DNA of 64,000 nucleotides from positions 4,278,001 through 4,342,000 of the forward strand of contig NZ_CP180210.1 in NCBI RefSeq assembly GCF_047556435.1. The letters run 5' to 3'. Under the pieces are notes generated by a model. It ran no database searches. It was not told where the DNA came from and was given only the letters and a program-made list of their open reading frames with translations. Shown piece after piece: positions 45,041-55,200 of the stretch. How positions within the stretch are numbered: position 1 is the first letter of the stretch; each line of letters starts with the position of its first letter. This DNA comes from Alteromonas sp047556435. Its GTDB lineage: Bacteria > Pseudomonadota > Gammaproteobacteria > Enterobacterales > Alteromonadaceae. Made by a program: the position numbers and the translations under genes.

Positions 45041-45058
45041 TAAGGTATCAGTACCTTA
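45041..45058. promoter_or_regulatory. Palindrome upstream of the GH3 gene
   Basis: TAAGGTA-TCAG-TACCTTA, perfect 7-bp arms, 21 nt before the GH3 start codon. The position suits an operator for a sugar-responsive repressor. It lacks the central CG typical of LacI sites. Confidence 0.45.
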
Positions 45059-45304
45059 AACCATGTGTATCAGGCCTCAATGGTACGAAGGGATAACATA
45101 AGCGCGATGTTAAAAAAATGTATATCACCTCTGCGTGCTATAAGACCTGTAATCGCTTTTGTACCAAATTCTGTATAAAGCCATGCTCGCCGTGCTGGCG
45201 CGTCAATCGCGAAAAAAACCGGCAGGAAAAGAAAAGCAATACCGTTTCATCCGGTATCAGGGCATTTTATTATGTACACCATCATGGAAAAAACAGGGCT
45301 GATA

Positions 45305-45766
45305 ATGAGTATTACCTGCCGTCCTGCCAGTCAGCAGGATATAACTGTATTGAATCAGTTTCAGCGCGACATCGTTCGTACTGAAGCCCCCTTCATTCCA
45401 GGTCGCAAAGAAGAGGACTACACTTATTACGACATTTCGGCACTGATCGAGTCATCACTTGCCCTCGTTGCCGTAGCCGAGTATGACGGGAAAGTGGTGG
45501 GTTCAGGATACGTGCAAAAGCGGGCCTCGCGTCATTACTATAAGAATCCGCATCATGGTTATGTGGGATTTATGTATACCCTTCCGCAATATCGCCGTAA
45601 CGGTGTGGCAAAGTCTATTCTCAATTTTCTCGGGGTATGGGCGACAGAGAATGGCCTGGATGAGCTGCGCCTGGATGTGTTTGCTGCGAACCATTCAGCA
45701 ATCAGCGCCTATGAATCTGCAGGATTTGAATCCAGTATGGTGTCAATGCGGTATCAACTGACATGA
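45305..45766 (+). CDS. GNAT family N-acetyltransferase
   Basis: A 153-residue acetyltransferase from the ATG at 45305 (MSITCRPASQQ). Acetyl-CoA loop QYRRNGVAKSIL, followed by LRLDVFAANHSAI and YESAGFESSMVSM. Two earlier in-frame ATGs (45272, 45284) lack a ribosome site. Its stop overlaps the DUF2177 gene by 4 nt (ATGA), so the two are coupled. Substrate unknown. Confidence 0.82.
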   Translation: MSITCRPASQQDITVLNQFQRDIVRTEAPFIPGRKEEDYTYYDISALIESSLALVAVAEYDGKVVGSGYVQKRASRHYYKNPHHGYVGFMYTLPQYRRNGVAKSILNFLGVWATENGLDELRLDVFAANHSAISAYESAGFESSMVSMRYQLT

Positions 45767-46167
45767 AATCAATGAAATCGGCGCTTATTGCCTACATTAC
45801 CGTACTGGTGGCTTTCGCTGTTCTGGACGGCTTGTGGCTGGGCGTGATCGCCAACGAGTGGTACATGAGTGCATTTGCGCCTTTGCTTCGCGATGCCTTT
45901 ATTACCTGGCCGTGGGTAACGTTTTACTTGCTCTATGGCGCAGCCGTGGTCTTTTTGGCAGTATCGCCATCAGCCAGCATGCCTGGGGCATTTTTCCGCG
46001 GCGCCGCACTGGGCGCCACAGCCTACGGCACTTATAACCTCACCGCCTATTCTATCATCGGACAATGGCCATGGCAGATGACCTGGATTGACTGGTTGTG
46101 GGGAAGTACTGCAACAGCGCTGCTTGCGCTTTCTGGATATGCAGTAACGCGCTCGCAACGTGATTAA
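45763..46167 (+). CDS. DUF2177 family membrane protein
   Basis: A 134-residue protein with four membrane helices (ALIAYITVLVAFAVLDGLWL; VTFYLLYGAAVVFLAVS; FRGAALGATAYGTYNLTAYS; WLWGSTATALLALSGYAV). It matches DUF2177, whose conserved DxxWLG and GxxxYGTYNLT patterns are present. Function unknown. Translation is coupled to the preceding GNAT gene. Confidence 0.85.
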   Translation: MKSMKSALIAYITVLVAFAVLDGLWLGVIANEWYMSAFAPLLRDAFITWPWVTFYLLYGAAVVFLAVSPSASMPGAFFRGAALGATAYGTYNLTAYSIIGQWPWQMTWIDWLWGSTATALLALSGYAVTRSQRD

Positions 46168-46410
46168 CTGTCGCGCGTTTTCTCGCCGTGCACTGTTACA
46201 ATTTCTCATGGCACTCTGCCCCTCATCAGCGAAGTAAGCGAGACTGTCTGGTAATTCCTCGTTCAGCTATTATCATTAATTCCACTCAATAAAATCGTGA
46301 TAGCGTTGCGCTTTTTTTGGTGTATATTTTTCAGAACTTTTCACGCGCGACACGGCAACATTAGATTCTATCCGAGCTCTGAACCGTGCGCTTTATGAAT
46401 AAAAAAGGCC

Positions 46411-46884
46411 ATGCAATTTTTAGATTTTTCGCCATCACTGGCCGCAGACTTTGAAAGAATAAACCGGGAGTGGATCGAAGCCATGTTCGTGCTTGAACCT
46501 ATTGATGAGCAGGTAATAGGCGATCCCCAGACGTTTATCATTGATCGTGGCGGTTACATTTGGTTTGTGGCCAATGACGCCAAAGAGATAGTCGGCACCT
46601 GCGCCCTGATGAAAAAAGCTAATGGCGTATTTGAGTTAACCAAAATGGGCGTATGTGCGACAGCTCGCGGAAATAAAGTGGGCGAAGCGCTTCTTCGCTA
46701 CGTACTGACTAAGGCGCCGGTTATTGCATTTGATACGTTGTTTTTGTTAACCAATACCCGGTGCGAAGCGGCTATCCATCTGTACGAAAAACTGGGGTTC
46801 AGACACGATAACGCCATCATGGAAACATATGGCGGAGCCTACTCCCGGTGCGATGTCGCGATGCGATACTCGGGCAATGTTTAG
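46411..46884 (+). CDS. GNAT family N-acetyltransferase
   Basis: A 157-residue acetyltransferase with the loop ARGNKVGEALL and the C-terminal HLYEKLGFRHDNAIM. The middle strand ELTKMGVCATARG supplies the usual beta-4 hydrogen bonding. Start ATG at 46411, with AAAAAGG upstream. It stands alone between the DUF2177 gene and plsB. Unrelated in detail to the GNAT at 45.3 kb. Confidence 0.84.
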   Translation: MQFLDFSPSLAADFERINREWIEAMFVLEPIDEQVIGDPQTFIIDRGGYIWFVANDAKEIVGTCALMKKANGVFELTKMGVCATARGNKVGEALLRYVLTKAPVIAFDTLFLLTNTRCEAAIHLYEKLGFRHDNAIMETYGGAYSRCDVAMRYSGNV

Positions 46885-46987
46885 TCGGGTTCTCAATGTA
46901 TTTATTCTGTCGGCACGTGAGTTAAAGGATCCATTCCTGACATGTGGTACACTTCGCCGGTTTTAGTTTCATAGGAAATTGTATTTC

Positions 46988-49438
46988 ATGTCGTGGATGC
47001 GCAAAACGCTGTTGTCCGTTTTTCATTATCCCGTTAAATGGCTGGTACGAGCCCACAGCATTCCCGTCAATGTAGAGACAGAGCTCGGCATTGATAAAAG
47101 CAAACCCATCATCTATTTGCTGCCTACTAACTCAGTCACGGATCAACTGGCCTTACGCATGTCTGCGAAGGCACTGGGACTGCCCAGCCCGACTGACACA
47201 GTGACAATGGAAGGAAGAGAATTCCCCGCCAGTCTTTTCCTACGCAAAACACAGCCCATTTTCCGCTCCAAAACCCGTGAAACGGATATTGAAGATACCT
47301 TTACAGATTTGTTTCATGTGCATCGCGATCACGATGAACTCGACCTTCAGGTGGTACCGGTTTTTGTTTCCTGGGGAAGAGCGCCAGGAAAAGGTAAGCC
47401 CGGACTGGGCGACCTGATTGCCGATCGCGCGGCGCCGAGCTGGTTACGCAAGTTATTTATTGTATTGTTTTTAGGCAGAGACAACTTCATCAGCTACAGC
47501 AAAGCGGTGTCTGCGCGAGCGATGTCAAACCAGCACGGCAGTGACAAGCTTATTGCTCAAAAGCTTTTAAGAGTAGCAAGCACTCACTTTCACAGAAAGC
47601 GTCAGGGTATGACAGGCCCGACATTGCTGGAAAGACAAGAGCTGAATAACGCATTACTGGGCTCGGATGCGGTCCGACGGGCGATCGCGGAAGAGATAAG
47701 AACAAAGAAAATCACCCACGAAGAAGCGAAAAACCGTGCCAGGGAGTATGTCACTGAAATTGCAGCAGATTATCGGGAAGGGCTTATCCGGTTCGGCGAC
47801 CGGCTGCTTACCCGTATCTGGAACAAGATTTATAATGGCATCAGTGTCGGGCATGCTGAGCGAATTCGTGAACTTGCCAGTAACGGTCACGAGATCATTT
47901 ATGTGCCTTGTCACCGCAGCCACATGGATTATCTGCTGCTGACTTACGTGATTTACCATGAAGGAATGGTCACACCGCATATTGCTGCCGGTATTAATCT
48001 GAATTTCTGGCCTGTTGGTAAAATTTTCCGCCGCGGGGGCGCGTTTTTTCTACGCCGCAGCTTCGGTGGCAATAAACTCTACACCGCCGTATTCCGCGAA
48101 TATCTGGAGCTGCTGTTTAACAAAGGCTATTCGGTAAAATATTATCCTGAAGGTGGCCGAAGCCGTACGGGAAGACTGATCCCGCCGAAAACCGGCATGC
48201 TAGCCATGACGCTTCAGGCCATGGTACGAGGGATTAACCGCCCGGTAAGCATTGTGCCGGTATATATCGGCTACGAAAATGTCATGGAAGTGAAGAGCTA
48301 TCTGAAAGAGCTTAAAGGCACATCCAAGAAAAAGGAATCTAACTGGCAGGTATTTTCCGCCATCCGCAAGCTGAAAAATTACGGTCATGGCTATGTGAAC
48401 TTTGGCGAGCCGCTGCAGCTTAATCAGTTTTTGGAAAAGCACGTGCCACACTGGCGCGACTGTCGTGATGCCGAGCCAGAGAAAAAGCCTGCGTGGCTGA
48501 CGCCTGCGGTAAATGAGCTGGCAGGGCAGGTGATGGAATCAATAAACCGCACCGCAGCTATTAACGGCATGGCCCTGACATCGCTGTGCATGTTGTCATC
48601 CAAAACCTACACCATGAGTGAGGACGAACTGCACCACTCATTAGACGACTTTCTAAAGCTGATGCGACAGGCACCGTTCAGTGCTGACGCCACCGTACCA
48701 GATCTGTCCGCGCACGACATGTTGCAACAGACACTGCGCCTGAAGCGCTTTGAAATCGAGCACGACGAGTACGGAAAACTGATTCGTCCACAGGCAAATT
48801 CAGCGGTATATCTGACTTACTACCGCAACAATATTCTGCATTTGTTCGCACTTCCCGGACTCATAATAGCATCGGTTTTTGCTAACAAAGGAGCAGAGAA
48901 AAGCACCATATTGCAGCTGGTTGCAGCGCTTTACCCGTTGCTGCAAAAAGAGCTGTTTATGTACAAAACGCAGGACCAGGCACTCGCCTATACTGATGAG
49001 TTAATCACCCAGATGACGGCTATTGGCCTGTTGCAGGAGCAGGGGAGCAAAGTGATGCCTCCTGATGCACAGTCTAAAAAGTTTCACTCTGCCTGGTTGC
49101 TTAGTCGCTGTATGCAGGAAACGTTTCAACGTTACGCTGTGGTACTTACCATTCTGGAAAAAGAGCGCGAAATCAGCCGCAGCGATCTTGAAAGGACGAG
49201 CCGTCAGGTGGCAGAGCGCTTATCTACACTTTACGGTCTCAACTCACCAGAGTTTTATGATAAAAATGTGCTGTCCAGCTTTATCTCCGCACTTCGCGAA
49301 AATCACTGGCTGAATAGCGCGCCGGACGGCAGTCTGCGTTATTCTGAAGAATGCGCGGCCCTTCGTCAGGACGTGATGCTGTTAGTCTGGCCTGAAATTG
49401 CGCAGCATTTGGAAAACGTGACCTTGCACGCCAGTTAG
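46988..49438 (+). CDS. plsB: Glycerol-3-phosphate 1-O-acyltransferase PlsB
   Basis: Inner-membrane enzyme for the first step of phospholipid synthesis, 816 residues. The acyltransferase HX4D motif is HRSHMD at 309-314, followed by RRGGAFFLRRSFGGNKLY, YYPEGGRSRTGRLIPPKTGM and PVSIVPVYIGYENV. Length and C-terminal helical region match the family. The ATG at 46988 is preferred to a TTG three codons earlier. A GTGGTACACT promoter-like string lies about 50 nt upstream. Confidence 0.95.
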   Translation: MSWMRKTLLSVFHYPVKWLVRAHSIPVNVETELGIDKSKPIIYLLPTNSVTDQLALRMSAKALGLPSPTDTVTMEGREFPASLFLRKTQPIFRSKTRETDIEDTFTDLFHVHRDHDELDLQVVPVFVSWGRAPGKGKPGLGDLIADRAAPSWLRKLFIVLFLGRDNFISYSKAVSARAMSNQHGSDKLIAQKLLRVASTHFHRKRQGMTGPTLLERQELNNALLGSDAVRRAIAEEIRTKKITHEEAKNRAREYVTEIAADYREGLIRFGDRLLTRIWNKIYNGISVGHAERIRELASNGHEIIYVPCHRSHMDYLLLTYVIYHEGMVTPHIAAGINLNFWPVGKIFRRGGAFFLRRSFGGNKLYTAVFREYLELLFNKGYSVKYYPEGGRSRTGRLIPPKTGMLAMTLQAMVRGINRPVSIVPVYIGYENVMEVKSYLKELKGTSKKKESNWQVFSAIRKLKNYGHGYVNFGEPLQLNQFLEKHVPHWRDCRDAEPEKKPAWLTPAVNELAGQVMESINRTAAINGMALTSLCMLSSKTYTMSEDELHHSLDDFLKLMRQAPFSADATVPDLSAHDMLQQTLRLKRFEIEHDEYGKLIRPQANSAVYLTYYRNNILHLFALPGLIIASVFANKGAEKSTILQLVAALYPLLQKELFMYKTQDQALAYTDELITQMTAIGLLQEQGSKVMPPDAQSKKFHSAWLLSRCMQETFQRYAVVLTILEKEREISRSDLERTSRQVAERLSTLYGLNSPEFYDKNVLSSFISALRENHWLNSAPDGSLRYSEECAALRQDVMLLVWPEIAQHLENVTLHAS

Positions 49439-49727
49439 TGCAATCTGAGTGGGGCAGGACTGGCTGTTGTCAGGTTCTGGCATCCTGATGTCGGCCAGCG
49501 TTTGTCCCCCTGGCACTGCGGCCTGCTGCGATGATTACGCATGCATTACGCACAGGAACTGGCACGTTGATAACGCAATGTCAGACCGCAGTGAGCTTTG
49601 CCAGCAGAAAATCAGTACAACAGGAATGGCCATGGGATAACGGCACACTACGTGCCTTCCAGATAGCGGTACCGGGAAGTCAGGATCTCCCATCGCATTT
49701 GGTACAAAATAAGGAAGAAGGATATCC

Positions 49728-50729
49728 ATGCAGTTGCATCAAACTCTACCACACAGACTAATTTTCGCGGCGCTGGCCCTCACGGTCCTGTTCCTCAGCG
49801 GGTGCAGTTCTAAACCCGCGCCAGCGCGCATGAAAGCCAATAACACATTCTCACTGGAAATTCCCCGCGCCGGACATGGCTTTGTCGCCGATGAGCGTCA
49901 ATTGTACGTGTTTGGCGGCGCTGTGAAAAACGGCACTACCGGCAGTATTGAGATAATCGATCCGAAAACCCGCTCGGTGCAGGTGCTGCGAAATCACATT
50001 ATTCCCAGAGCGCATCTTTCTGCCGTATGGGATGGCAAACACTCCATTTTCCTTATCGGCGGATTGAGCGAGCGTGATGGGAATGTGCGCTGGGAAAGCG
50101 ACGTTGAAGTCTTTAATACTCAGACTCGCGAAGTTACCACCGTGGCCCCCCTGCCATTCCCTACCCGCAGTAATACCGCAGTACATATTGCCGGCAAAAT
50201 TTATGTTTTCGGCGGTAATTATAAAGACTGGGAAACCAATCGAATGAAGCGCAGTGATATTGTTGCCATCTATGATATTGCTGATGACGCCTGGTCTCTC
50301 GGCCCTCCTATGCCGACAGGTAAAGAGACGGAAGCGGTGGTATATGAGCAGGCGATTTACACGGTGGGAGGTTACGATGGGCGAAGCGGGTTATCGTCGA
50401 TGGACAAGTACCTTCCTGATGAAGAAATCTGGTCTGCCCTGGCGCCAATGCCGGAACGGATAAGCGCCCACGCCGCTGTGGTAATAGACGATACTGTTAT
50501 TACCTTCGGCGACTACGAAAGCCAGACCAAAACGCTGATGTATAATTTTGCTACGGATATGTGGAAAGAGATCGAACTGGATTTCACTGCAACTCGCCAC
50601 AGCGCGGCTGCGCGACTTGGTGACACGATTTACGTGACTGGGGGCACTTCAGCACCGGCTGAGTACCTGGACAACATTCAGATGTTTACCCGCAAGGACA
50701 TTCGCAAGGCGATAAAAAAAGCGCGCTAA
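49728..50729 (+). CDS. Kelch-repeat lipoprotein
   Basis: A 333-residue exported protein. The signal ends in a lipobox (LFLSGCSSKP, Cys 26). The mature chain carries about five Kelch units with the GG/Y..W spacing: LYVFGGAV, SIFLIGGLSE, IYVFGGNYKDWE, IYTVGGYDGRSG and IYVTGGTSA, so a beta-propeller is expected. An AGGAAGGA tract lies before the ATG. The C-terminus is basic. Not assigned to a pathway; similar proteins in other genera include N-acetylneuraminate epimerases, but key residues were not checked. Confidence 0.84.
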   Translation: MQLHQTLPHRLIFAALALTVLFLSGCSSKPAPARMKANNTFSLEIPRAGHGFVADERQLYVFGGAVKNGTTGSIEIIDPKTRSVQVLRNHIIPRAHLSAVWDGKHSIFLIGGLSERDGNVRWESDVEVFNTQTREVTTVAPLPFPTRSNTAVHIAGKIYVFGGNYKDWETNRMKRSDIVAIYDIADDAWSLGPPMPTGKETEAVVYEQAIYTVGGYDGRSGLSSMDKYLPDEEIWSALAPMPERISAHAAVVIDDTVITFGDYESQTKTLMYNFATDMWKEIELDFTATRHSAAARLGDTIYVTGGTSAPAEYLDNIQMFTRKDIRKAIKKAR

Positions 50730-50786
50730 CCGAGCCCCTTCTACAGAAAGATAGACAGGAAAGCGCACTTTTTGTTAATCCAACGA

Positions 50787-50813
50787 CAGTGAAGCGGACT
50801 ACCGCTTTCACTG
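50787..50813. terminator. Hairpin between convergent Kelch gene and ilvA
   Basis: CAGTGAA-GCGG pairs with CCGCTTTCACTG, one bulge, 4-nt loop. No T-run on either side, so termination is uncertain. Confidence 0.4.
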
Positions 50814-50863
50814 CCTTACCGCATTCATCTTAGACGAAACGACGGCTTTCCCCTTTTTTATCA

Positions 50864-52399
50864 CTACTGATGCGACAAAAAGAACCGGTACGCCGGATTA
50901 TCTGACACATCCTGATACTGATAACCCAGTTCGGCTACATGCTGATTAAAGTCTTCACGGCTTTCTGGCGGGATGTCAAAGCCTGCCAACACCAGACCTT
51001 CTGCCGCACCGTGATTACGATAGTGGAACAACGTAATATTCCAGCGCTCCCCCAACGTATTTAAAAAGTTCAGCAATGCACCGGGATGCTCCGGGAATTC
51101 AAACGAGAACACTTCTTCGTTAAGGATGGTGGGCGGACGGCCGCCTACCATGTGCCGCACATGGAGTTTGGCCAGTTCATTGTCTGACAGGTTAAAACAG
51201 TCATACCCCTCATCTTTGAGTTGCGCACTGAGAGCCGCAAACTCCTCCTGCCCCCCTTTCAGCTTAACGCCGACAAAGATATGCGCCTCACTTTCGTTGG
51301 CGAAACGGTAGTTGAACTCGGTAATGGCCTTACCGCCAATGGTTTCGCAGAAGCGTTTGAACGCCCCCTGGCGCTCCGGGATCTTAACTGCAAACACGGC
51401 TTCTTTCTGTTCGCCAAGTTCACAGCGCTCAGACACATACCGTAAGGTATGAAAGTTGATATTTGCTCCGCATAATATGCCGCCAAGCCTCTTACCTTTG
51501 ACATCATTGGCTTTCACGTATTTGCGGATGCCAGCAACAGACAGCGCGCCGGCAGGCTCGGCTATTACGCGGGTGTCATCAAAAATATCTTTAATCGCAC
51601 CACAGATTTCGTCATTGGTAACGGTAATAGTTTCATCCACCAGCCTATTACACAGGCGAAAGGTTTCACTGCCCATCACCTTCACAGCCACACCGTCTGC
51701 AAAAATGCCAACACTGCTAAGTGGCACGGGTTCTCCGGCCTCTTTGGCCGCCGCAAAGCACGCCGATTCCTCGGACTCTACCGCAATAATGCGGATGGAC
51801 GGTTTCAGTTGCTTCAAATATACCGCGATACCGGCAGCCAGACCGCCACCACCGACAGCGATAAAAATCATATCCAGGTTCGGATTTTGTTCCAGCAATT
51901 CCCGGGCGACTGTTCCCTGACCGGCAATTACGTCCGGATCATCAAAAGGCGGTACAAAGGTGTAGCCGTGCGCTTCACACAGCGCCTTTGCATGGCCGCT
52001 GGCCTGATCAAAGCTGGTGCCATGCAATACTACATTCACGTGCTTACCGCCGAAGCGGCGCACCGCATCAATTTTGATATCCGGCGTGGTTTCAGGCATG
52101 ACGATGGTGGCCTGAATGCCCTTCATATGCGCACCGTAGGCCAGCCCCTGCGCATGGTTCCCGGCGGAGGCAGCAATCACTCCGGCTTGTTGCTGCGCGT
52201 CGGTCAGCGAAGACAACCGGTTGTATGCGCCGCGCAATTTAAACGATTTGACTGGCTGCTGGTCTTCGCGCTTAAGAAATATCTCATTCCCTAACTCGCC
52301 GGATAAGCGCGACATCAGCGACAGCTCGCTGTTTACCGCCACATCGTAAACCGGCGCTAACAGAATTTTCTTTAAGTATTCATGGTCGCTGACCGTCAT
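50864..52399 (-). CDS. ilvA: Threonine ammonia-lyase, biosynthetic
   Basis: PLP enzyme that makes 2-oxobutanoate from threonine, the first committed step to isoleucine. 511 residues. The PLP lysine lies in VKSFKLRGAYN, and the glycine loop is VGGGGLAAG. Two C-terminal ACT-like regulatory domains (AVFAVKIPERQGAFKRF and EEVFSFEFPEHPGALLNFL) indicate isoleucine/valine control. Its start overlaps the ilvD stop by 4 nt. Confidence 0.96.
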   Translation of the reverse strand: MTVSDHEYLKKILLAPVYDVAVNSELSLMSRLSGELGNEIFLKREDQQPVKSFKLRGAYNRLSSLTDAQQQAGVIAASAGNHAQGLAYGAHMKGIQATIVMPETTPDIKIDAVRRFGGKHVNVVLHGTSFDQASGHAKALCEAHGYTFVPPFDDPDVIAGQGTVARELLEQNPNLDMIFIAVGGGGLAAGIAVYLKQLKPSIRIIAVESEESACFAAAKEAGEPVPLSSVGIFADGVAVKVMGSETFRLCNRLVDETITVTNDEICGAIKDIFDDTRVIAEPAGALSVAGIRKYVKANDVKGKRLGGILCGANINFHTLRYVSERCELGEQKEAVFAVKIPERQGAFKRFCETIGGKAITEFNYRFANESEAHIFVGVKLKGGQEEFAALSAQLKDEGYDCFNLSDNELAKLHVRHMVGGRPPTILNEEVFSFEFPEHPGALLNFLNTLGERWNITLFHYRNHGAAEGLVLAGFDIPPESREDFNQHVAELGYQYQDVSDNPAYRFFLSHQ

Positions 52400-54246
52400 A
52401 CATCCTCCAGCTTGGATGCATCTCTCACCGCGCCTTTATCCGCGCTGGTCGCCAGCATGGCAAAGGTTTTTAACGATAAAGACACTTCACGCTGACGATC
52501 TTTCGGACGCCACGGGCGCTCACTACGCTCCATTTTTTCGCGCCGGGCAGCCAGCTCGGCGTCACTGATAGCAATATTGATAGTGCGGTTAGGAATATCT
52601 ATCTCAATCGGATCGCCGTCTTCCACCAGACCAATACCGCCACCACTGGCGGCTTCTGGCGAACAGTGACCAATAGACAGTCCGCTGGTGCCGCCGGAGA
52701 ACCGTCCGTCGGTAATCAGCGCACAGGCTTTGCCCAACCCTTTCGACTTCAGGTACGAGGTCGGGTACAGCATTTCCTGCATACCCGGCCCGCCGCGCGG
52801 CCCTTCATAGCGAATGATGACGGCATCACCTTCTTTCACTTCATCACCCAGAATGCCTGCCACTGCGTCATCCTGACTTTCATAAATACGGGCCTTGCCG
52901 GTAAATTTTAAAATCGACTCATCGACACCCGCGGTTTTGACAATACAGCCATCTACCGCGAGATTACCGTACAGCACCGCCAGTCCGCCTTCCTGACTAA
53001 ACGCGTGCTCGATGCTGCGGATGCAGCCGTTCTGACGATCCGTATCAGAATCCGGCCAGCGACAATCCTGACTGAATGCCTGCGTAGTACGAATGCCTGC
53101 CGGACCAGCACGATAAAACGTATCCGCAGTCTCATTGCCTGGCTTGGTGATGTCCCACTGACTGATCACATCCCCAATGGTGCCGTTTAATACATGTGGC
53201 ACATCATCGTGTAACAGCCCGGCTTTGTTTAATTCATTTAAGATACCCATCACGCCACCAGCACGATGCACATCTTCCATATGGTATTGAGGCGTTGCCG
53301 GCGCGACTTTACACAGGTGCGGCACCTTGCGCGATAAGCGGTCTATATCGGCCATTGAGAAGGGCACTTCCCCCTCCATCGCCGCAGCCAGTAAGTGAAG
53401 TATGGTGTTAGTCGAGCCGCCCATGGCAATATCCAGGCTCATCGCATTCTCGAACGCTTTAAAGTTAGCAATGTTACGTGGCAGCGCGGTAGCATCATCA
53501 TCGCCATACCAGCGTTTACACAGCTCCACCACTAACTTGCCTGCCTGTTTAAACAGCCCCTCGCGATCGGCATGCGTCGCCAGCATCGAACCATTACCCG
53601 GTAACGACAGGCCCAGCGCCTCGGTCAGGCAATTCATCGAATTGGCCGTAAACATGCCCGAGCAGGAACCGCAGGTGGGGCAGGCGGAGCGTTCAATTTC
53701 ATTGGAGTCGTCGTCGCTAACCTTATCGTCGGCAGCGGCCACCATGGCATCCACCAAATCCAGCTTAATGAGCTTGTCAGAAAGCTTGGTTTTGCCTGCT
53801 TCCATTGGCCCACCGGAGACAAACACCACCGGAATGTTCAGGCGCATGGCAGCCATCAGCATTCCCGGCGTGATCTTGTCGCAGTTAGAAATACATACCA
53901 GCGCGTCGGCGCAGTGTGCATTGGCCATATACTCGACAGAGTCAGCGATAATTTCACGGGACGGCAGGCTGTACAGCATGCCGCTGTGGCCCATTGCAAT
54001 ACCATCGTCCACGGCGATGGTATTAAATTCTTTGGCCACGCCGCCTGCATCTTCAATACTGCGGGCGACCAGCTGTCCCATGTCTTTTAAGTGCACATGC
54101 CCTGGCACGAACTGCGTAAAAGAGTTAGCAACAGCAATAATCGGTTTGCCGAAATCGTTGTCCTTCATGCCGGTAGCGCGCCATAGGGCACGGGCACCCG
54201 CCATATTTCTCCCTTGCGTAGTGGTTGCAGATCGTAACTTGGGCAT
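52396..54246 (-). CDS. ilvD: Dihydroxy-acid dehydratase
   Basis: Iron-sulfur dehydratase used in valine and isoleucine synthesis. 616 residues, the family length. Conserved cysteines are visible in CISNCDKITPGM and SACPTCGSCSGMFTANSMNC, and the C-terminal block KACALITDGRFSGGTSGLSI is intact. 21 nt after ilvE, overlapping ilvA by 4 nt. Confidence 0.97.
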   Translation of the reverse strand: MPKLRSATTTQGRNMAGARALWRATGMKDNDFGKPIIAVANSFTQFVPGHVHLKDMGQLVARSIEDAGGVAKEFNTIAVDDGIAMGHSGMLYSLPSREIIADSVEYMANAHCADALVCISNCDKITPGMLMAAMRLNIPVVFVSGGPMEAGKTKLSDKLIKLDLVDAMVAAADDKVSDDDSNEIERSACPTCGSCSGMFTANSMNCLTEALGLSLPGNGSMLATHADREGLFKQAGKLVVELCKRWYGDDDATALPRNIANFKAFENAMSLDIAMGGSTNTILHLLAAAMEGEVPFSMADIDRLSRKVPHLCKVAPATPQYHMEDVHRAGGVMGILNELNKAGLLHDDVPHVLNGTIGDVISQWDITKPGNETADTFYRAGPAGIRTTQAFSQDCRWPDSDTDRQNGCIRSIEHAFSQEGGLAVLYGNLAVDGCIVKTAGVDESILKFTGKARIYESQDDAVAGILGDEVKEGDAVIIRYEGPRGGPGMQEMLYPTSYLKSKGLGKACALITDGRFSGGTSGLSIGHCSPEAASGGGIGLVEDGDPIEIDIPNRTINIAISDAELAARREKMERSERPWRPKDRQREVSLSLKTFAMLATSADKGAVRDASKLEDV

Positions 54247-54267
54247 AATTGCTCCTGATGTTTTAAA

Positions 54268-55200
54268 TTACTTGTAAACCGGGGTTAACCAGTTCCATTT
54301 ATCTTCGGTTTTGCCGTTGAACAGGCCAAAGAACATATCCTGAACCTGCTCGGTGATTGGACCGCGGCCGCCGTTACCCACCGCAATGCCATCCACACTG
54401 CGCACCGGCGTCACTTCTGCGGCAGTACCGCACATGAAAATTTCATCCGCCAGATACATAGCCTCACGAGGAATATTTTCTTCGCGGATCTCATAGCCCA
54501 TGTCTTTTAACAGTGTGATACAGGTATCACGGGTAATGCCTGGCAGAATTGCTGCGGTTTTCGGGGTAGTGCTGACAACACCGTTGCGGATAACAAAGAT
54601 GTTTTCGCCAGCCCCTTCACTGATGTAACCATTGCGGTCAAGCGCGATCCCTTCGCCATAACCATGACGACGGGCTTCCATAGAAATCAACTGTGAAGAC
54701 AGGTAGTTACCACCAGCTTTTGCACCGGTTGGCATGGTATTAGCGGCAAGGCGGTTCCACGACGAAATACCGGCGTCCACACCGTTTTTAATCGCCTCTT
54801 CGCCCAAATACGCGCCCCATTCGAAAGCCGCAATCGTTACTTCGGTTTCTGTGCCGAACGGTACCTGCAGCCCCATACCGATATCGCCATAATAGGCGAT
54901 AGGGCGAATGTACGCTGACTTAAGGTTGTTCTTGCGAATGATGTCCAGCGTTGCCTCGTTAATCTGATCCAGCGTGTAAGGGATGGTCATACGATAGATT
55001 TTTGCTGAGTCAAACAGACGGCGGTTGTGCTCTTGCAGACGAAATACGCAAGTGCCCTTATCGGGTGTGTTGTACGCGCGCACCCCTTCAAATACGGAAG
55101 AGCCGTAGTGGATAGCGTGGGTCATTACGTGCACTGTAGCGTCTTTCCACGGAATGATTTCACCGTTAAACCAGATAAATTCAGCAGGTTGCTTAGCCAT
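54268..55200 (-). CDS. ilvE: Branched-chain amino acid aminotransferase
   Basis: Fold-type IV PLP transaminase for the last step of leucine, isoleucine and valine synthesis. 310 residues. The PLP lysine lies in GAKAGGNYLSSQL, and GYISEGAGENIFV plus GTAAEVTPVRSVDG are diagnostic. First gene of ilvEDA; the ilvG and ilvM genes that precede it in E. coli are absent here. Confidence 0.96.
   Translation of the reverse strand: MAKQPAEFIWFNGEIIPWKDATVHVMTHAIHYGSSVFEGVRAYNTPDKGTCVFRLQEHNRRLFDSAKIYRMTIPYTLDQINEATLDIIRKNNLKSAYIRPIAYYGDIGMGLQVPFGTETEVTIAAFEWGAYLGEEAIKNGVDAGISSWNRLAANTMPTGAKAGGNYLSSQLISMEARRHGYGEGIALDRNGYISEGAGENIFVIRNGVVSTTPKTAAILPGITRDTCITLLKDMGYEIREENIPREAMYLADEIFMCGTAAEVTPVRSVDGIAVGNGGRGPITEQVQDMFFGLFNGKTEDKWNWLTPVYK

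Noticed and set aside
53402..54277. 291-codon frame antisense to ilvD
   Set aside because: A shadow of a well-conserved gene; no ribosome site or family match.
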